DNA from: Geothermovivens sp964644845
GTDB lineage: Bacteria > Zhuqueibacterota > Zhuqueibacteria > Oleimicrobiales > Geothermoviventaceae
NCBI GenBank assembly: GCA_964644845.1
Contig: CAZXXS010000018.1
Coordinates: 1-64,000 of the forward strand
Length of the DNA: 64,000 bases
Direction: 5' to 3'
Shown here: piece after piece, positions 8,411 through 16,062 of the stretch
Numbering within the stretch: position 1 is the stretch's first letter
Layout: each line of letters begins with the position of its first letter
Position numbers and translations under genes: made by a program
Notes under the pieces: generated by a model
Told to the model about the DNA's origin: nothing
Seen by the model: the letters and a program-made list of their open reading frames with translations, nothing else
Database searches by the model: none

Positions 8411-10135
8411 TCAAAGCAACAGCTCTGCTTCAAAATCGTCCAGAATCTTGCGAACCACTGGATTCTCTTCGGCCAGTTTTTCCAGCGCCGCTTGTTTGGC
8501 CATCGGCGTGTGCGGATCGTTAGGGATCTCCACGTTCTCGTCCTTCACGCATTCAATCCGCAGTGGCCGTCCCAAAACACCGGTCAGAATATTCCGAATC
8601 AGGTCGCGCTGGCGCCGAATCGAATCGATCTGAAAACCGTTACGCTTGCTGAAAGCCAACTCAAGCACGTCGCCTTGCAACTTTCGCGGGTAACCCTCGG
8701 CCAGGAACACCCCGAGAGCCATTCTCTTTTTCCGAACAGCAGCGACAACTTCCGGCCACTTGTCGCGAATCGCCTCGATATTCAAATCGCCAACAACCGG
8801 CCGGTTGGCCTGCTCCTCTGGTTTCGACGGCGGTGGAGCCTCCGTTTCTGGTCCCGGTGCCGATTCAACCGGAGCAGGTCTGGGGTGCACCCGATTACCC
8901 GTAGCTCCGTAGACCGAGGACTCGCGTCGCGGAACAGGTCTCGCTGCTGGAGAAGCGGTTTTCGGGGCTGCTGTGGCCGCGCCTTTCGTGCCTGCACCCC
9001 CGGTTGTTACCGTCCCTACCTGCTTAAACAGTTCCTCCAGTTCGGTGCTCTTGAGGAGCTTGGCCAGGCGCACAAGCGCCATTTCGAAACGCATGCGTGG
9101 GTTGGGACTGAACTTCAACCGGTAAGCAGCGTCCGAAGCAACCCGCGTCAGCCGGAGCAGGTCTTCCTCGCTAAAAACTTGCGCCTGCTCTTCGTAGCGT
9201 TTCAGTACGTCTTCGGAAACGTTCAGCAAGGCTGTGTTCGCACCGGCTCTAACCACCAGCAGGTCGCGAAAGTAGTCCGCCACACCTTGAAGGAACTCGT
9301 TGAAATCGTAACCCTGTGTGTGCACCTCCGAAGCGACCGCCAGGGCTTCGGCCACATCGCTTCTCGCGATGGCATCGCCAAGCCGAAAGTACAGGGACCG
9401 ATCGACCACACCGACCAGGTTGCTCACTGCTTCAACACTCACGCTCCCGCCCGAGAAGGAAACCGTCTGGTCCAGCAGGCTCTCGGCGTCCCGCATGCTA
9501 CCGTCGGCCTTTTCGGCGATGATCCGCAAAGCCTCAGGCTCGACCTCAATTCCCTCTGCCTTGCAAATCTTGTCGAGCTGCTGGACAATCAGGCTGATGG
9601 GAAGTCTGTGAAAGTTGAAGCGCTGACAGCGGGAAAGGATGGTGGCAGGTACTTTGTGCGGTTCCGTGGTGGCAAAAATAAACATCACGTTCGCCGGAGG
9701 CTCTTCCAGAGTTTTCAGGAGAGCGTTGAACGCCTCCGTCGTAAGCATGTGCACTTCGTCGATGATGTAGATCTTGTGTTTGCCCGGTGACCCCGCGTAG
9801 AGGATGTTCTCGCGCAGGTTACGAACCTCGTCGACGCCTCGATTCGAAGCGCCGTCGATCTCCAGCACGTCAAGGCTGCGTCCCTCCGTGATCTCAACGC
9901 AGGACGTGCAGGTGTTGCACGGCTCGGGCGTAGGCCCCCGGTCGCAGTTGACCGCCTTGGCCAGGATCCGCGCCACCGTGGTCTTACCAACGCCACGAGG
10001 ACCGGCAAAAAGGTACGCGTTTGCCAGGCGGCCGGCGCGAATGGCGTTTGCAAGGGTGGTGGTAACGTGTTCCTGCCCTACCACCTCTTCGAAACGCATC
10101 GGGCGCCATTTCCTGGCAAACACTACGTACGACAT
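8411..10135 (-). CDS. dnaX: DNA polymerase III subunits gamma and tau
   Basis: A 574-residue clamp-loader ATPase. Residues 1-40 (MSYVVFARKWRPMRFEEVVG) are the family start. Walker A GPRGVGKT is at 45-52, the zinc-binding cysteines at 64, 73, 76 and 79, Walker B IIDEVH at 124-129 and the SRC arginine-finger motif at 168-170. Domain III follows (to about 365), then a proline/alanine-rich linker (about 370-435) and a C-terminal tau-like domain (NIEAIRDKWPEVVAAVRKKR). The size corresponds to full tau. I saw no obvious slippery A/T run that would argue for programmed frameshifting to gamma. The ebfC-recR pair follows, and the SRP RNA gene precedes it. Confidence 0.96.
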   Translation of the reverse strand: MSYVVFARKWRPMRFEEVVGQEHVTTTLANAIRAGRLANAYLFAGPRGVGKTTVARILAKAVNCDRGPTPEPCNTCTSCVEITEGRSLDVLEIDGASNRGVDEVRNLRENILYAGSPGKHKIYIIDEVHMLTTEAFNALLKTLEEPPANVMFIFATTEPHKVPATILSRCQRFNFHRLPISLIVQQLDKICKAEGIEVEPEALRIIAEKADGSMRDAESLLDQTVSFSGGSVSVEAVSNLVGVVDRSLYFRLGDAIARSDVAEALAVASEVHTQGYDFNEFLQGVADYFRDLLVVRAGANTALLNVSEDVLKRYEEQAQVFSEEDLLRLTRVASDAAYRLKFSPNPRMRFEMALVRLAKLLKSTELEELFKQVGTVTTGGAGTKGAATAAPKTASPAARPVPRRESSVYGATGNRVHPRPAPVESAPGPETEAPPPSKPEEQANRPVVGDLNIEAIRDKWPEVVAAVRKKRMALGVFLAEGYPRKLQGDVLELAFSKRNGFQIDSIRRQRDLIRNILTGVLGRPLRIECVKDENVEIPNDPHTPMAKQAALEKLAEENPVVRKILDDFEAELLL

Positions 10136-10381
10136 CCTGACCCTCGAGCCACGTACTCGTGTTCAGCTTTCTCTTGGAAGTACGAACCGGAGAGGAAGAC
10201 CAAGGCGTGCTCACTGTCACGGGCTTTTTAACCACCCATCAACCGGTCCCTCTGCGCCACGCACCGCACGCATCCTGTGCACCAAATTGCGGCCTCGCTT
10301 CCGGTGAGCGTGCTCGCGCCCTCCGCGTGGGCACACCCAGCACGCCCGGGCACGAGCAACACAGCGGGACGATGCAGATAC

Positions 10382-10388
10382 AAAAAAA
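10382..10388 (-). terminator. U-run at the end of the SRP RNA
   Basis: Seven consecutive T (minus strand) directly follow GCCGC at the 3' end of the SRP RNA, whose closing helix supplies the stem. It may end or attenuate the tRNA-SRP transcript before dnaX. No separate hairpin is needed. Confidence 0.45.
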
Positions 10389-10389
10389 G

Positions 10390-10660
10390 CGGCTGTGCAC
10401 CCACCTTCGATCCCCCGTTTCCCATCCGCGGCTTCAGCTCGCGGCTCAGAGCAAGGAATCCCGCGGCACACAGACGGCGCACTTACCGCTGCTACCTTCC
10501 GGTCCTGACGGGGTTCGGTGCGGTTCTGTTGCGCGGGGCTTGCGTCCTCGACGCCGCAGGCGTGAAACCATCAGATGGGCGGGTGGACCTCAGAGTGGGA
10601 ATTCGACCCTGCTAAAGCGGATTGCAGGTTACAGGGCACCGCTAGCTCCCCGTCTAGCAC
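10390..10660 (-). ncRNA. ffs: signal recognition particle RNA, large bacterial type
   Basis: The universally conserved S-domain loop is present on the minus strand: CCCCGTCAGGACCGGAAGG followed by TAGCAGCGGTAAG, at about 10475-10515. The upstream part, GTGCTAGACGGGGAGCTAGC then GGTGCCCTGTAACCTGCAAT, matches the 5' Alu domain of the large (about 270-nt) SRP RNA known from Bacillus, Clostridia and Thermotoga, which short 4.5S RNAs lack. A long central helix can be drawn: CCACCCG and CCCATC on the 5' side pair with GATGGG and CGGGG near 10420, and CCCAC pairs with GTGGG. The 5' GTGC can pair with GCAC near 10395. The exact ends are estimated. The RNA begins 4 bases after the CCA of tRNA-Ala, so it is probably released from a shared precursor. 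Confidence 0.9.
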
Positions 10661-10664
10661 AGCC

Positions 10665-10740
10665 TGGTGGAGCCGATGGGAGTCGAACCCACGACCTCCA
10701 GAGTGCGATTCTGGCGCTCTCCCAACTGAGCTACGGCCCC
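10665..10740 (-). tRNA. tRNA-Ala (CGC), CCA encoded
   Basis: A complete 76-nt cloverleaf with encoded CCA. The acceptor stem GGGGCCG/CGGCTCC contains the G3-U70 pair that identifies alanine tRNA. The D-arm is GCTCAGTTGGGAGAGC. The anticodon stem CCAGA/TCTGG encloses ATCGCAC, giving anticodon CGC for GCG codons. The T-arm has GGTTCGACTCC. It lies 4 bases before the SRP RNA. Confidence 0.96.
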
Positions 10741-10789
10741 ACATACTTCAACCCTTTCCCGCTCCCAACTGGCATCGCGTCAGGAACGG

Positions 10790-10879
10790 CGGAGAGGGGG
10801 GGATTCGAACCCCCGGTTGCGGGGCTACCGCAACACACGCTTTCCAAGCGTGCTCCTTCAGCCTCTCGGACACCTCTCC
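10790..10879 (-). tRNA. tRNA-Ser (GGA), no encoded CCA
   Basis: A class II tRNA with acceptor GGAGAGG/CCTCTCC, discriminator G and a long variable arm (about GTTGCGGTAGCCCCGCAAC). The anticodon stem CACGC/GCGTG encloses TTGGAAA, giving anticodon GGA. The bases after the discriminator read CCG, so CCA must be added enzymatically. Confidence 0.96.
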
Positions 10880-10935
10880 GAAATCGCCAATCAAACAAAA
10901 AGCCGGTAGAATGCTGGCCCTACGCTCCTAACGAG

Positions 10936-11409
10936 CTACCTACCCTTTTGACGAAGATTTTCAAAGAACTGACGCAACAGGGCAGATGCTTCCTCTTCCA
11001 GCACTCCCGGCACGATTTCCGCCTTCACATCGGGCGAGTTGACATCTAAAACGTGAAAGAACGAGCCACACGCGCCGAATCTCGGGTCCCGCGCACCAAA
11101 CACCACGCGCTCCACTCGGGACAACACAACCGCACCTGCGCACATCGGACAGGGCTCCAAGGTAACGTACAACGTGCAGCCACCCAGCCGCCAATCTGCC
11201 AACCGGTTAGCCGCCGCCGTAAGGGCTAGAATCTCGGCGTGTGCCGTCGGTTCCTGGATGCTCTCAACCAGGTTGTGCCCACGCCCCAAAACCTGCCCTT
11301 CGCAAACAACTACAGCACCAACTGGCACTTCCCCCTTGTGCAAAGCCTTGCGCGCCTCGGCAAGGGCCTCCCGCATCCAGCGTTCATCGTCGGCAGCAGG
11401 TTGAGCCAT
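10936..11409 (-). CDS. tadA: tRNA adenosine(34) deaminase
   Basis: A 157-residue tRNA-specific adenosine deaminase. It converts A34 of tRNA-Arg(ACG) to inosine so that one tRNA reads CGU, CGC and CGA. The zinc site is complete: PTAHAEI supplies the histidine and catalytic glutamate, and PCPMCAGA supplies the two cysteines. KGEVPVGAVVVCEGQVLGRG is the usual N-terminal strand, and FGACGSFFHVLDV is the RNA-contacting region. I chose the ATG at 11407-11409 because it gives the normal length; the frame stays open into the tRNA upstream. The gene starts 20 bases after the end of a tRNA-Arg(ACG) gene, its own substrate. Confidence 0.95.
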   Translation of the reverse strand: MAQPAADDERWMREALAEARKALHKGEVPVGAVVVCEGQVLGRGHNLVESIQEPTAHAEILALTAAANRLADWRLGGCTLYVTLEPCPMCAGAVVLSRVERVVFGARDPRFGACGSFFHVLDVNSPDVKAEIVPGVLEEEASALLRQFFENLRQKGR

Positions 11410-11429
11410 GTCATCCCAAGTGCTTTTTG

Positions 11430-11503
11430 CGCGCCCGGAGGGACTCGAACCCCCAGCCTCTTGGTCCGTAGCCAAGCGCTCTATCCAATTGAGCTACGGG
11501 CGC
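11430..11503 (-). tRNA. tRNA-Arg (ACG), no encoded CCA
   Basis: A complete cloverleaf: acceptor GCGCCCG/CGGGCGC, D-arm GCTCAATTGGATAGAGC, anticodon stem CTTGG/CCAAG around CTACGGA (anticodon ACG), and T-arm GGGGGTTCGAGTCCCTC. A34 is the substrate of TadA, which is encoded 20 bases downstream. The 3' end reads GCA, so the CCA is not encoded. Confidence 0.96.
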
Positions 11504-11510
11504 AGCCGCG

Positions 11511-11583
11511 TGGCGCGTACGGGACTCGAACCCGTGTTACCGACGTGAGAGGCCGGCGTCCTAGGCCGCTAGACGAACGCGCC
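11511..11583 (-). tRNA. tRNA-Glu (CTC), no encoded CCA
   Basis: Acceptor GGCGCGT/ACGCGCC, discriminator A, and a D-arm beginning TCGTCTAGCGGCCTAGGA, which is typical of tRNA-Glu. The anticodon stem CCGGC/GTCGG (one G-U pair) encloses CTCTCAC, giving anticodon CTC for GAG. It lies 7 bases from tRNA-Arg and close to gltX, which charges it. Confidence 0.95.
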
Positions 11584-11613
11584 AATTTACCACAACAAAA
11601 TCAAAGACAGCAT

Positions 11614-11687
11614 TGGCTGGGGAGCAGGGATTCGAACCCCGATTCTGCGGTCCAGAGCCGCATGTCCTGCCATTGGACGACTCCCCA
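11614..11687 (-). tRNA. tRNA-Gln (CTG), CCA encoded
   Basis: A 74-nt cloverleaf starting TGGGGAG, pairing with CTCCCCA, with discriminator G and encoded CCA. The anticodon stem TGCGG/CCGCA encloses CTCTGGA, giving anticodon CTG for CAG. A first base of U (U1-A72) is a known feature of tRNA-Gln. It begins 7 bases after the gltX stop codon. Confidence 0.95.
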
Positions 11688-11694
11688 GTATCCG

Positions 11695-13191
11695 TCACTT
11701 CCGGCGCACCTCAGCGCCGGCGCTTTCGCTCTTTATCTCGCCCCGCTCCAGCTTGTCCGCAACTCGTCGGAGCCTCGACACTACTACGTCTCGACCAAGC
11801 ACCTCGAGCAGCTCGAACAGGCTGGGGCCAACCGTGAAACCCGTTACCGCAAGCCGTACCGGGTGGATGAGCTTCGCCGCCGAAAGACCAAACTCCTCCG
11901 CCAAAGTCCGAACAACGCGCTCGATTTCCTCTGCAGTGAAGGTGCTCAGCTTTTCCAGTCCATCGGCCACCGCCCGCAAACGCCCCGGGACTTCCGGATC
12001 ACCAAAGTGCTTTCGAACACCTTTCGGGTCGAATTCCTCCGGTTCGAGGAAGAAATATCGGCCGTAGGTAACAAAATCTGTAAGTCTTTTCGCACGCCCC
12101 CGGAGCAACCCAACCGCTTGCCCGACACGCTGCCGACGCCGCTCAAACTCCGCCTCGTCCCACCCGAACTCGCGCTCGAAAAACGGTTTCACAAGTTCCA
12201 CAAGCCGACCTACCTCCGTCCGGGCGATGTACTCGCCGTTCATCCACTCGAGCTTTCTCTCGTCAAAAACCGCCGACGCTTTGTTGATCCCGGACAGATC
12301 GAAGGCTTCAATCAGTTCTTGCCGACTCATGATCTCGCGATCGTCGTCCGGCGACCAGCCGAGCAGGGCGATGAAGTTCAGCACAGCTTCGGGCAAATAC
12401 CCACGGTCCGCGTACTCACCGATCGACGTCGCCCCGTGGCGTTTACTGAGCCGTTTCTTATCCGGTCCCAGGATGAGCGGCACGTGTGCGAACTCTGGCA
12501 CTGTCCAACCGAAAGCCTCGTACAACATCAGGTGCTTTGGCGTGTTCGACAGGTGGTCATCGCCACGAATGATGTGGGTGATCCCCATGTCGTGATCATC
12601 CACCACCACCGCCAGGTGGTAGGTCGGAATGCCATCGGAACGCAAGATGACGAAATCGCCGATCTGCTCGTGGTCAACCCGTACCGTGCCGTGCACGCGA
12701 TCGTGGAACTCCGTGACTCCAGGCTTGACCCAGAAGCGCACAACCGATTTCCGTCCTTCGCGTTCGAATGCCTGGCGCTGCTCCGGCGTCAAGTGGCGGC
12801 AACGACCGCTGTACTTGTACGTGCGACCTTCGGCCTGGGCGCGCTTCCGCTCCTCCTCGATCTCCTCACGCGTGCAGTAACAGCGGTAAGCTGCTCCCTT
12901 TCGGATCAACTCCTCGGCCCGCTCACGGTAAAGCGCAAACCGACTGGACTGAAACACCGGGTCCTCATCCCAGTTCAGACCCAGCCAGCTCAGGCCATCC
13001 AGAATTGCCTGCACCATCTCCTGGCCTGAACGTTCGATGTCGGTATCCTCGATCCTCAGGAGAAACTTACCGCCATGCTTACGCGCAAAGAGCCAGTTGA
13101 AAACAGCCGTCCGCGCCCCACCGATGTGCAGGTAGCCGGTCGGACTTGGCGCAAAACGTACCCGTACTGGCGATTTTTCCAAAGAACTCAT
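11695..13191 (-). CDS. gltX: glutamyl-tRNA synthetase
   Basis: A complete class I glutamyl-tRNA synthetase of 498 residues. The HIGH-like motif is HIGG within APSPTGYLHIGGARTAVFNW, followed by LLRIEDTDIERS. The KMSKS-like motif is KRLSKRHG. The C-terminal half (from about 330) is the all-helical anticodon-binding region of bacterial GltX. It charges tRNA-Glu and, in organisms lacking GlnRS, also tRNA-Gln for later amidation. Both tRNAs lie directly downstream. The residue pattern needed to tell the discriminating from the non-discriminating type was not analysed. tRNA-Ser(GCT) ends 26 bases upstream. Confidence 0.97.
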   Translation of the reverse strand: MSSLEKSPVRVRFAPSPTGYLHIGGARTAVFNWLFARKHGGKFLLRIEDTDIERSGQEMVQAILDGLSWLGLNWDEDPVFQSSRFALYRERAEELIRKGAAYRCYCTREEIEEERKRAQAEGRTYKYSGRCRHLTPEQRQAFEREGRKSVVRFWVKPGVTEFHDRVHGTVRVDHEQIGDFVILRSDGIPTYHLAVVVDDHDMGITHIIRGDDHLSNTPKHLMLYEAFGWTVPEFAHVPLILGPDKKRLSKRHGATSIGEYADRGYLPEAVLNFIALLGWSPDDDREIMSRQELIEAFDLSGINKASAVFDERKLEWMNGEYIARTEVGRLVELVKPFFEREFGWDEAEFERRRQRVGQAVGLLRGRAKRLTDFVTYGRYFFLEPEEFDPKGVRKHFGDPEVPGRLRAVADGLEKLSTFTAEEIERVVRTLAEEFGLSAAKLIHPVRLAVTGFTVGPSLFELLEVLGRDVVVSRLRRVADKLERGEIKSESAGAEVRRK

Positions 13192-13217
13192 GATGTTGTC
13201 GCTTTCCCTGCGTCTAG

Positions 13218-13307
13218 CGGAGAGGGAGGGATTCGAACCCTCGGTAGGGAATAGTCCCTACAACGGCTTAGCAGGCCGCCCCGTTCAGCCAGCTCCGGCA
13301 CCTCTCC
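13218..13307 (-). tRNA. tRNA-Ser (GCT)
   Basis: A class II tRNA with acceptor GGAGAGG/CCTCTCC, discriminator G and a long variable arm (GTAGGGACTATTCCCTAC). The anticodon stem GCGGC/GCCGT encloses CTGCTAA, giving anticodon GCT for AGC/AGU. No CCA is encoded. Confidence 0.96.
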
Positions 13308-13339
13308 AGATCTGACAGATTTCTCGGAACTCCCTTTTC

Positions 13340-13425
13340 TGGCGGAGGGCGAGGGATTCGAACCCCCACAGGCTTTCGCCCGGCGGTTTTCAAGACCGCT
13401 GCCCTACCAGTTAGGCGAGCCCTCC
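13340..13425 (-). tRNA. tRNA-Ser (TGA), CCA encoded
   Basis: A class II tRNA with acceptor GGAGGGC/GCCCTCC, discriminator G and encoded CCA. The anticodon stem GCGGT/ACCGC encloses CTTGAAA, giving anticodon TGA. The variable arm is CGGGCGAAAGCCTG. It is the first gene after a strong promoter. Confidence 0.96.
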
Positions 13426-13438
13426 GAAAAACCGGGTC

Positions 13439-13467
13439 AATATACGAATTTCTCGCCAGCGAGTCAA
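13439..13467 (-). promoter_or_regulatory. sigma-70-type promoter for the tRNA-gltX-tadA unit
   Basis: On the minus strand a TTGACT -35 box (13462-13467) is followed after exactly 17 bases by a TATATT -10 box (13439-13444). The -10 lies 13 bases before the first base of tRNA-Ser(TGA), a normal distance for a tRNA leader. Confidence 0.75.
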
Positions 13468-13717
13468 CGGCTTTTTTAGCCAGCTACAGTGCTGTAACAT
13501 GTTGAAGCACAAAGGCTTCTGTTCACTCCCCTTCCGCGCCCCTCTCGACAATCCTACGCAGGCCAGCCGTACGCTGTTCCCGATTTCTGCACCGTTTTTC
13601 TGGGCGGCACAAATCCTCAGCGTCGGACTTAACACCAGTGATTTCCGCTCTTACAGCCACGGGAGTACTCCGGACAGAACGCCTTGGTCCGGGCAGTCCT
13701 GAGAAACGGGGGCCGTG
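13468..13717. other. intergenic region, no gene recognised
   Basis: About 250 bases between the tRNA promoter and the stop of the DUF362 gene. I see no convincing reading frame, RNA gene or terminator here. Confidence 0.5.
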
Positions 13718-14890
13718 TCATGCCAGGAATTTTGCAAACAGGCTTTTCTGGACTTCAATCGCGTCGAACGGGCAACTCTCACTACAACACCAGCAGGTGA
13801 TACACGTGTCGTAGTCGAACCTTGGGTAACCGTCCATCTCGATGGCACCCACCGGGCATGCCGAAGCGCAGATGCCGCACCGCGTGCAGCGGTCGTGATT
13901 TGCTACAGGACGCACCCACGTGTGTTCACCGACAAACCGCAACAACGGGCGTGGAACCCGCTTCAACATGCGGTTCCCTGGCAGCTTGAACTTGCCCAGC
14001 GGCAACGTCAGGTCGGCGCCATCGATCAGCTTCACATCGATCTCCGATAACCTCCCCGGACCTAAACCCCTTCTTGCTGCAGCTGTGATGGTTCCGATTT
14101 CTTCTTCAGTGAAGCCCAGCGCCCGGGCTGCCAGAAGATCCACAGCCGGTGCGCTTGCACTGGCGGCCAGGATGCCCATCGGCGCAGCATCTCCACTCGC
14201 CGGCCCGTTGCCGTGCATCCCCACAATCCCGTCCAGCACGGTGAGCTGGGGCTTCGTCAGTTCGTACACATCCACAAGCCGCTCAGCAAAATCATCAGGA
14301 TGAGGCGCCCAGCGGTGGAAATTGCCTTTTTCTCCCCCCGGCACACAACCGAACATGTTCTTCACAGCGGCTGTCAGGAGGGTTAAGTTGTGCGTTTTCA
14401 ACTTCGGCAAGTTGATGATAACGTCCGCTTCAAGAACAGGCAGGGCCAGGTGATAAGCCCAGTTCCCCAGTTCCTTCTGCGCCACACCCGACGTCTCGAA
14501 AGACACCAGACGAGCTCCCGTGCGCTCGGCCACCTCCTGCAGTCCCGTAGCTTTCCAGTACTGGCGAATGTCGTTTGGCTGCGGCGGGCTGTCGCCAATC
14601 CAGACCTCACCCCCAATTTCCTGCACCTCCCGTGCCACGGCTTCCACCACAACCGGGTGTGTTGTCACAGCGCGGTTGGGATCCTTAGCCGAGAGCATGT
14701 TGGGCTTGAGCAAGACAACGTCGCCGGACCTGACGAAGCCACCGATCCCTCCCAGCGGCTCCAGCAAGCGGTGGACCAGTGCTCTGACCCGCTCGAGTTC
14801 GTAACGCGCACAACGAGCCACCGTGACAAGCTCCTTACCGCCGCCCAACGTGGAGTTGACAAAGGGTTTTGTGCTCAGAGGTGCTGTCAA
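13718..14890 (-). CDS. DUF362 protein with C-terminal 4Fe-4S ferredoxin domain
   Basis: A 390-residue protein. Residues about 45-300 form a DUF362 domain (SGDVVLLKPNMLSAKDPNRA, VVEAVAREVQEIGGEVWIGD, INLPKLKTHNLTLLTAAVKN, VDVYELTKPQLTVLDGIVGM). The C-terminus has two 4Fe-4S motifs: CTRCGICASACPVGAIEM and CITCWCCSESCPFDAIEV. The family is widespread in anaerobes and usually called an uncharacterised iron-sulfur protein; its reaction is not established. A strong GGAGGAGG stands before a TTG, and no ATG fits, so TTG at 14888-14890 is the likely start. dprA ends 86 bases upstream. Confidence 0.85.
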   Translation of the reverse strand: MTAPLSTKPFVNSTLGGGKELVTVARCARYELERVRALVHRLLEPLGGIGGFVRSGDVVLLKPNMLSAKDPNRAVTTHPVVVEAVAREVQEIGGEVWIGDSPPQPNDIRQYWKATGLQEVAERTGARLVSFETSGVAQKELGNWAYHLALPVLEADVIINLPKLKTHNLTLLTAAVKNMFGCVPGGEKGNFHRWAPHPDDFAERLVDVYELTKPQLTVLDGIVGMHGNGPASGDAAPMGILAASASAPAVDLLAARALGFTEEEIGTITAAARRGLGPGRLSEIDVKLIDGADLTLPLGKFKLPGNRMLKRVPRPLLRFVGEHTWVRPVANHDRCTRCGICASACPVGAIEMDGYPRFDYDTCITCWCCSESCPFDAIEVQKSLFAKFLA

Positions 14891-14976
14891 ATAGCCTCCT
14901 CCGCAGGCTCTGAATTAGTCCTTACCGATCGTGAAATCTTCTGCACCGCACAGACAAGCGGCACAGACGCTGCGCC

Positions 14977-16062
14977 TTAGCGACGCACGAAATACTTCCC
15001 GGTGAGCTGCAAAACCAGGTTCTTGAGCTCCAGCGACAACAACGTGGCCAGAACCTGCCCGGAAGGTTGCGCGAGCTCCGTTGCGATGTCGTCGATGTGT
15101 TTCGGCTCGTCGCTCAAGACGTCGTACACCGCTTTTTCCGAGCCCGACATTGCCGGCCGTGGTGTTACCTCCGCTTCTCGCAGAAGGCCACGCAACTGAG
15201 GACGAAGCTCGTCCAGGATGTCCTGCACACTCTCAACGAGCTTGGCCCCCTGCTTGATCAACCGGTTCGTACCCCGGCTCCTCTCGCTTGTGATGTTACC
15301 CGGTACAGCGAAAACTTCCCGATTTTGCTCCAGGGCAAGCTGCGCCGTAATCAAAGCGCCACTTTTCTCACCGGCTTCAACCACCAGCGTACCCGCCGAC
15401 ATTCCCGAAATGATCCGGTTCCGCCGCGGAAAATTGCTCGCGTCCGGCTGCGTTCCCAGCGGAAATTCGCTAACCACCGCACCGGAATCCGCAATCTCGA
15501 CTGTAAGCGCGCGGTTTTCAGCGGGGTAGATCACGTCCAAACCGGAACCAAGGACAGCGACGGTTCTGCCGCCAACTTCCAGAGCGGCCTTGTGAGCCAC
15601 TGTGTCAATGCCTCGTGCCAGACCGCTCACGACGGTTACACCTTCCCTGGCCAGATCGCGGGACAAATTGGCAGCCACCAGCCGTCCGTAAGCGCTTGGC
15701 ACACGTGTGCCCACCACAGCGATCATCGCCTCATCCTGGGTCGGCAGAGTACCTCGAACGTAAAGCACCACCGGGGGATCGGCGACTTGCTTCAAACGTT
15801 TGGGGTAGCGCGAATCCCAGTAGGTCACAAAAGAAACCCCGCTCTTGCTAGCCAGGCGAAGCTGATGACGGGCAAAATCGGCGTCGGCAGCCGATCTGAT
15901 GCTCGTGGCGGTTTTTACGTCGATTCCGGCTGTCCGGCACAACTCGGCTACCGACGCTTTCAAGACAGCGCCTGCATCCCCGAAGCGGCTCACGAGTGAC
16001 AGAATGCGCCTCGGTCCCAGACCGGGCACAGACAACAAGGTGAGTAAAGCCTCAACGTCCAT
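14977..16062 (-). CDS. dprA: DNA-processing protein DprA
   Basis: A complete DprA/Smf of 361 residues. It has an N-terminal helix-hairpin-helix (LLSVPGLGPRRILSLVSRFG), a Rossmann-like core with VVGTRVPSAYGRLVA, VVSGLARGIDTVAHKAAL and FPRRNRIISGMSAGTLVVEA, and a C-terminal winged-helix domain (about 300-361). DprA binds incoming single-stranded DNA and loads RecA during natural transformation. GGAG lies just before the ATG. The start overlaps the end of obg by 11 bases. Together with comEA, cinA and the pilus-like genes of this window it points to a transformable organism. Confidence 0.95.
   Translation of the reverse strand: MDVEALLTLLSVPGLGPRRILSLVSRFGDAGAVLKASVAELCRTAGIDVKTATSIRSAADADFARHQLRLASKSGVSFVTYWDSRYPKRLKQVADPPVVLYVRGTLPTQDEAMIAVVGTRVPSAYGRLVAANLSRDLAREGVTVVSGLARGIDTVAHKAALEVGGRTVAVLGSGLDVIYPAENRALTVEIADSGAVVSEFPLGTQPDASNFPRRNRIISGMSAGTLVVEAGEKSGALITAQLALEQNREVFAVPGNITSERSRGTNRLIKQGAKLVESVQDILDELRPQLRGLLREAEVTPRPAMSGSEKAVYDVLSDEPKHIDDIATELAQPSGQVLATLLSLELKNLVLQLTGKYFVRR

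Noticed and set aside
8146..8433. N-terminal extension of ebfC up to 8433
   Set aside because: The extra 96 residues are not part of the EbfC family and overlap dnaX; the ATG at 8145 is the family start.
11239..13029. Long plus-strand open frame (596 codons) opposite gltX and tRNAs
   Set aside because: It runs through tRNA genes and antisense to gltX; no recognisable protein.
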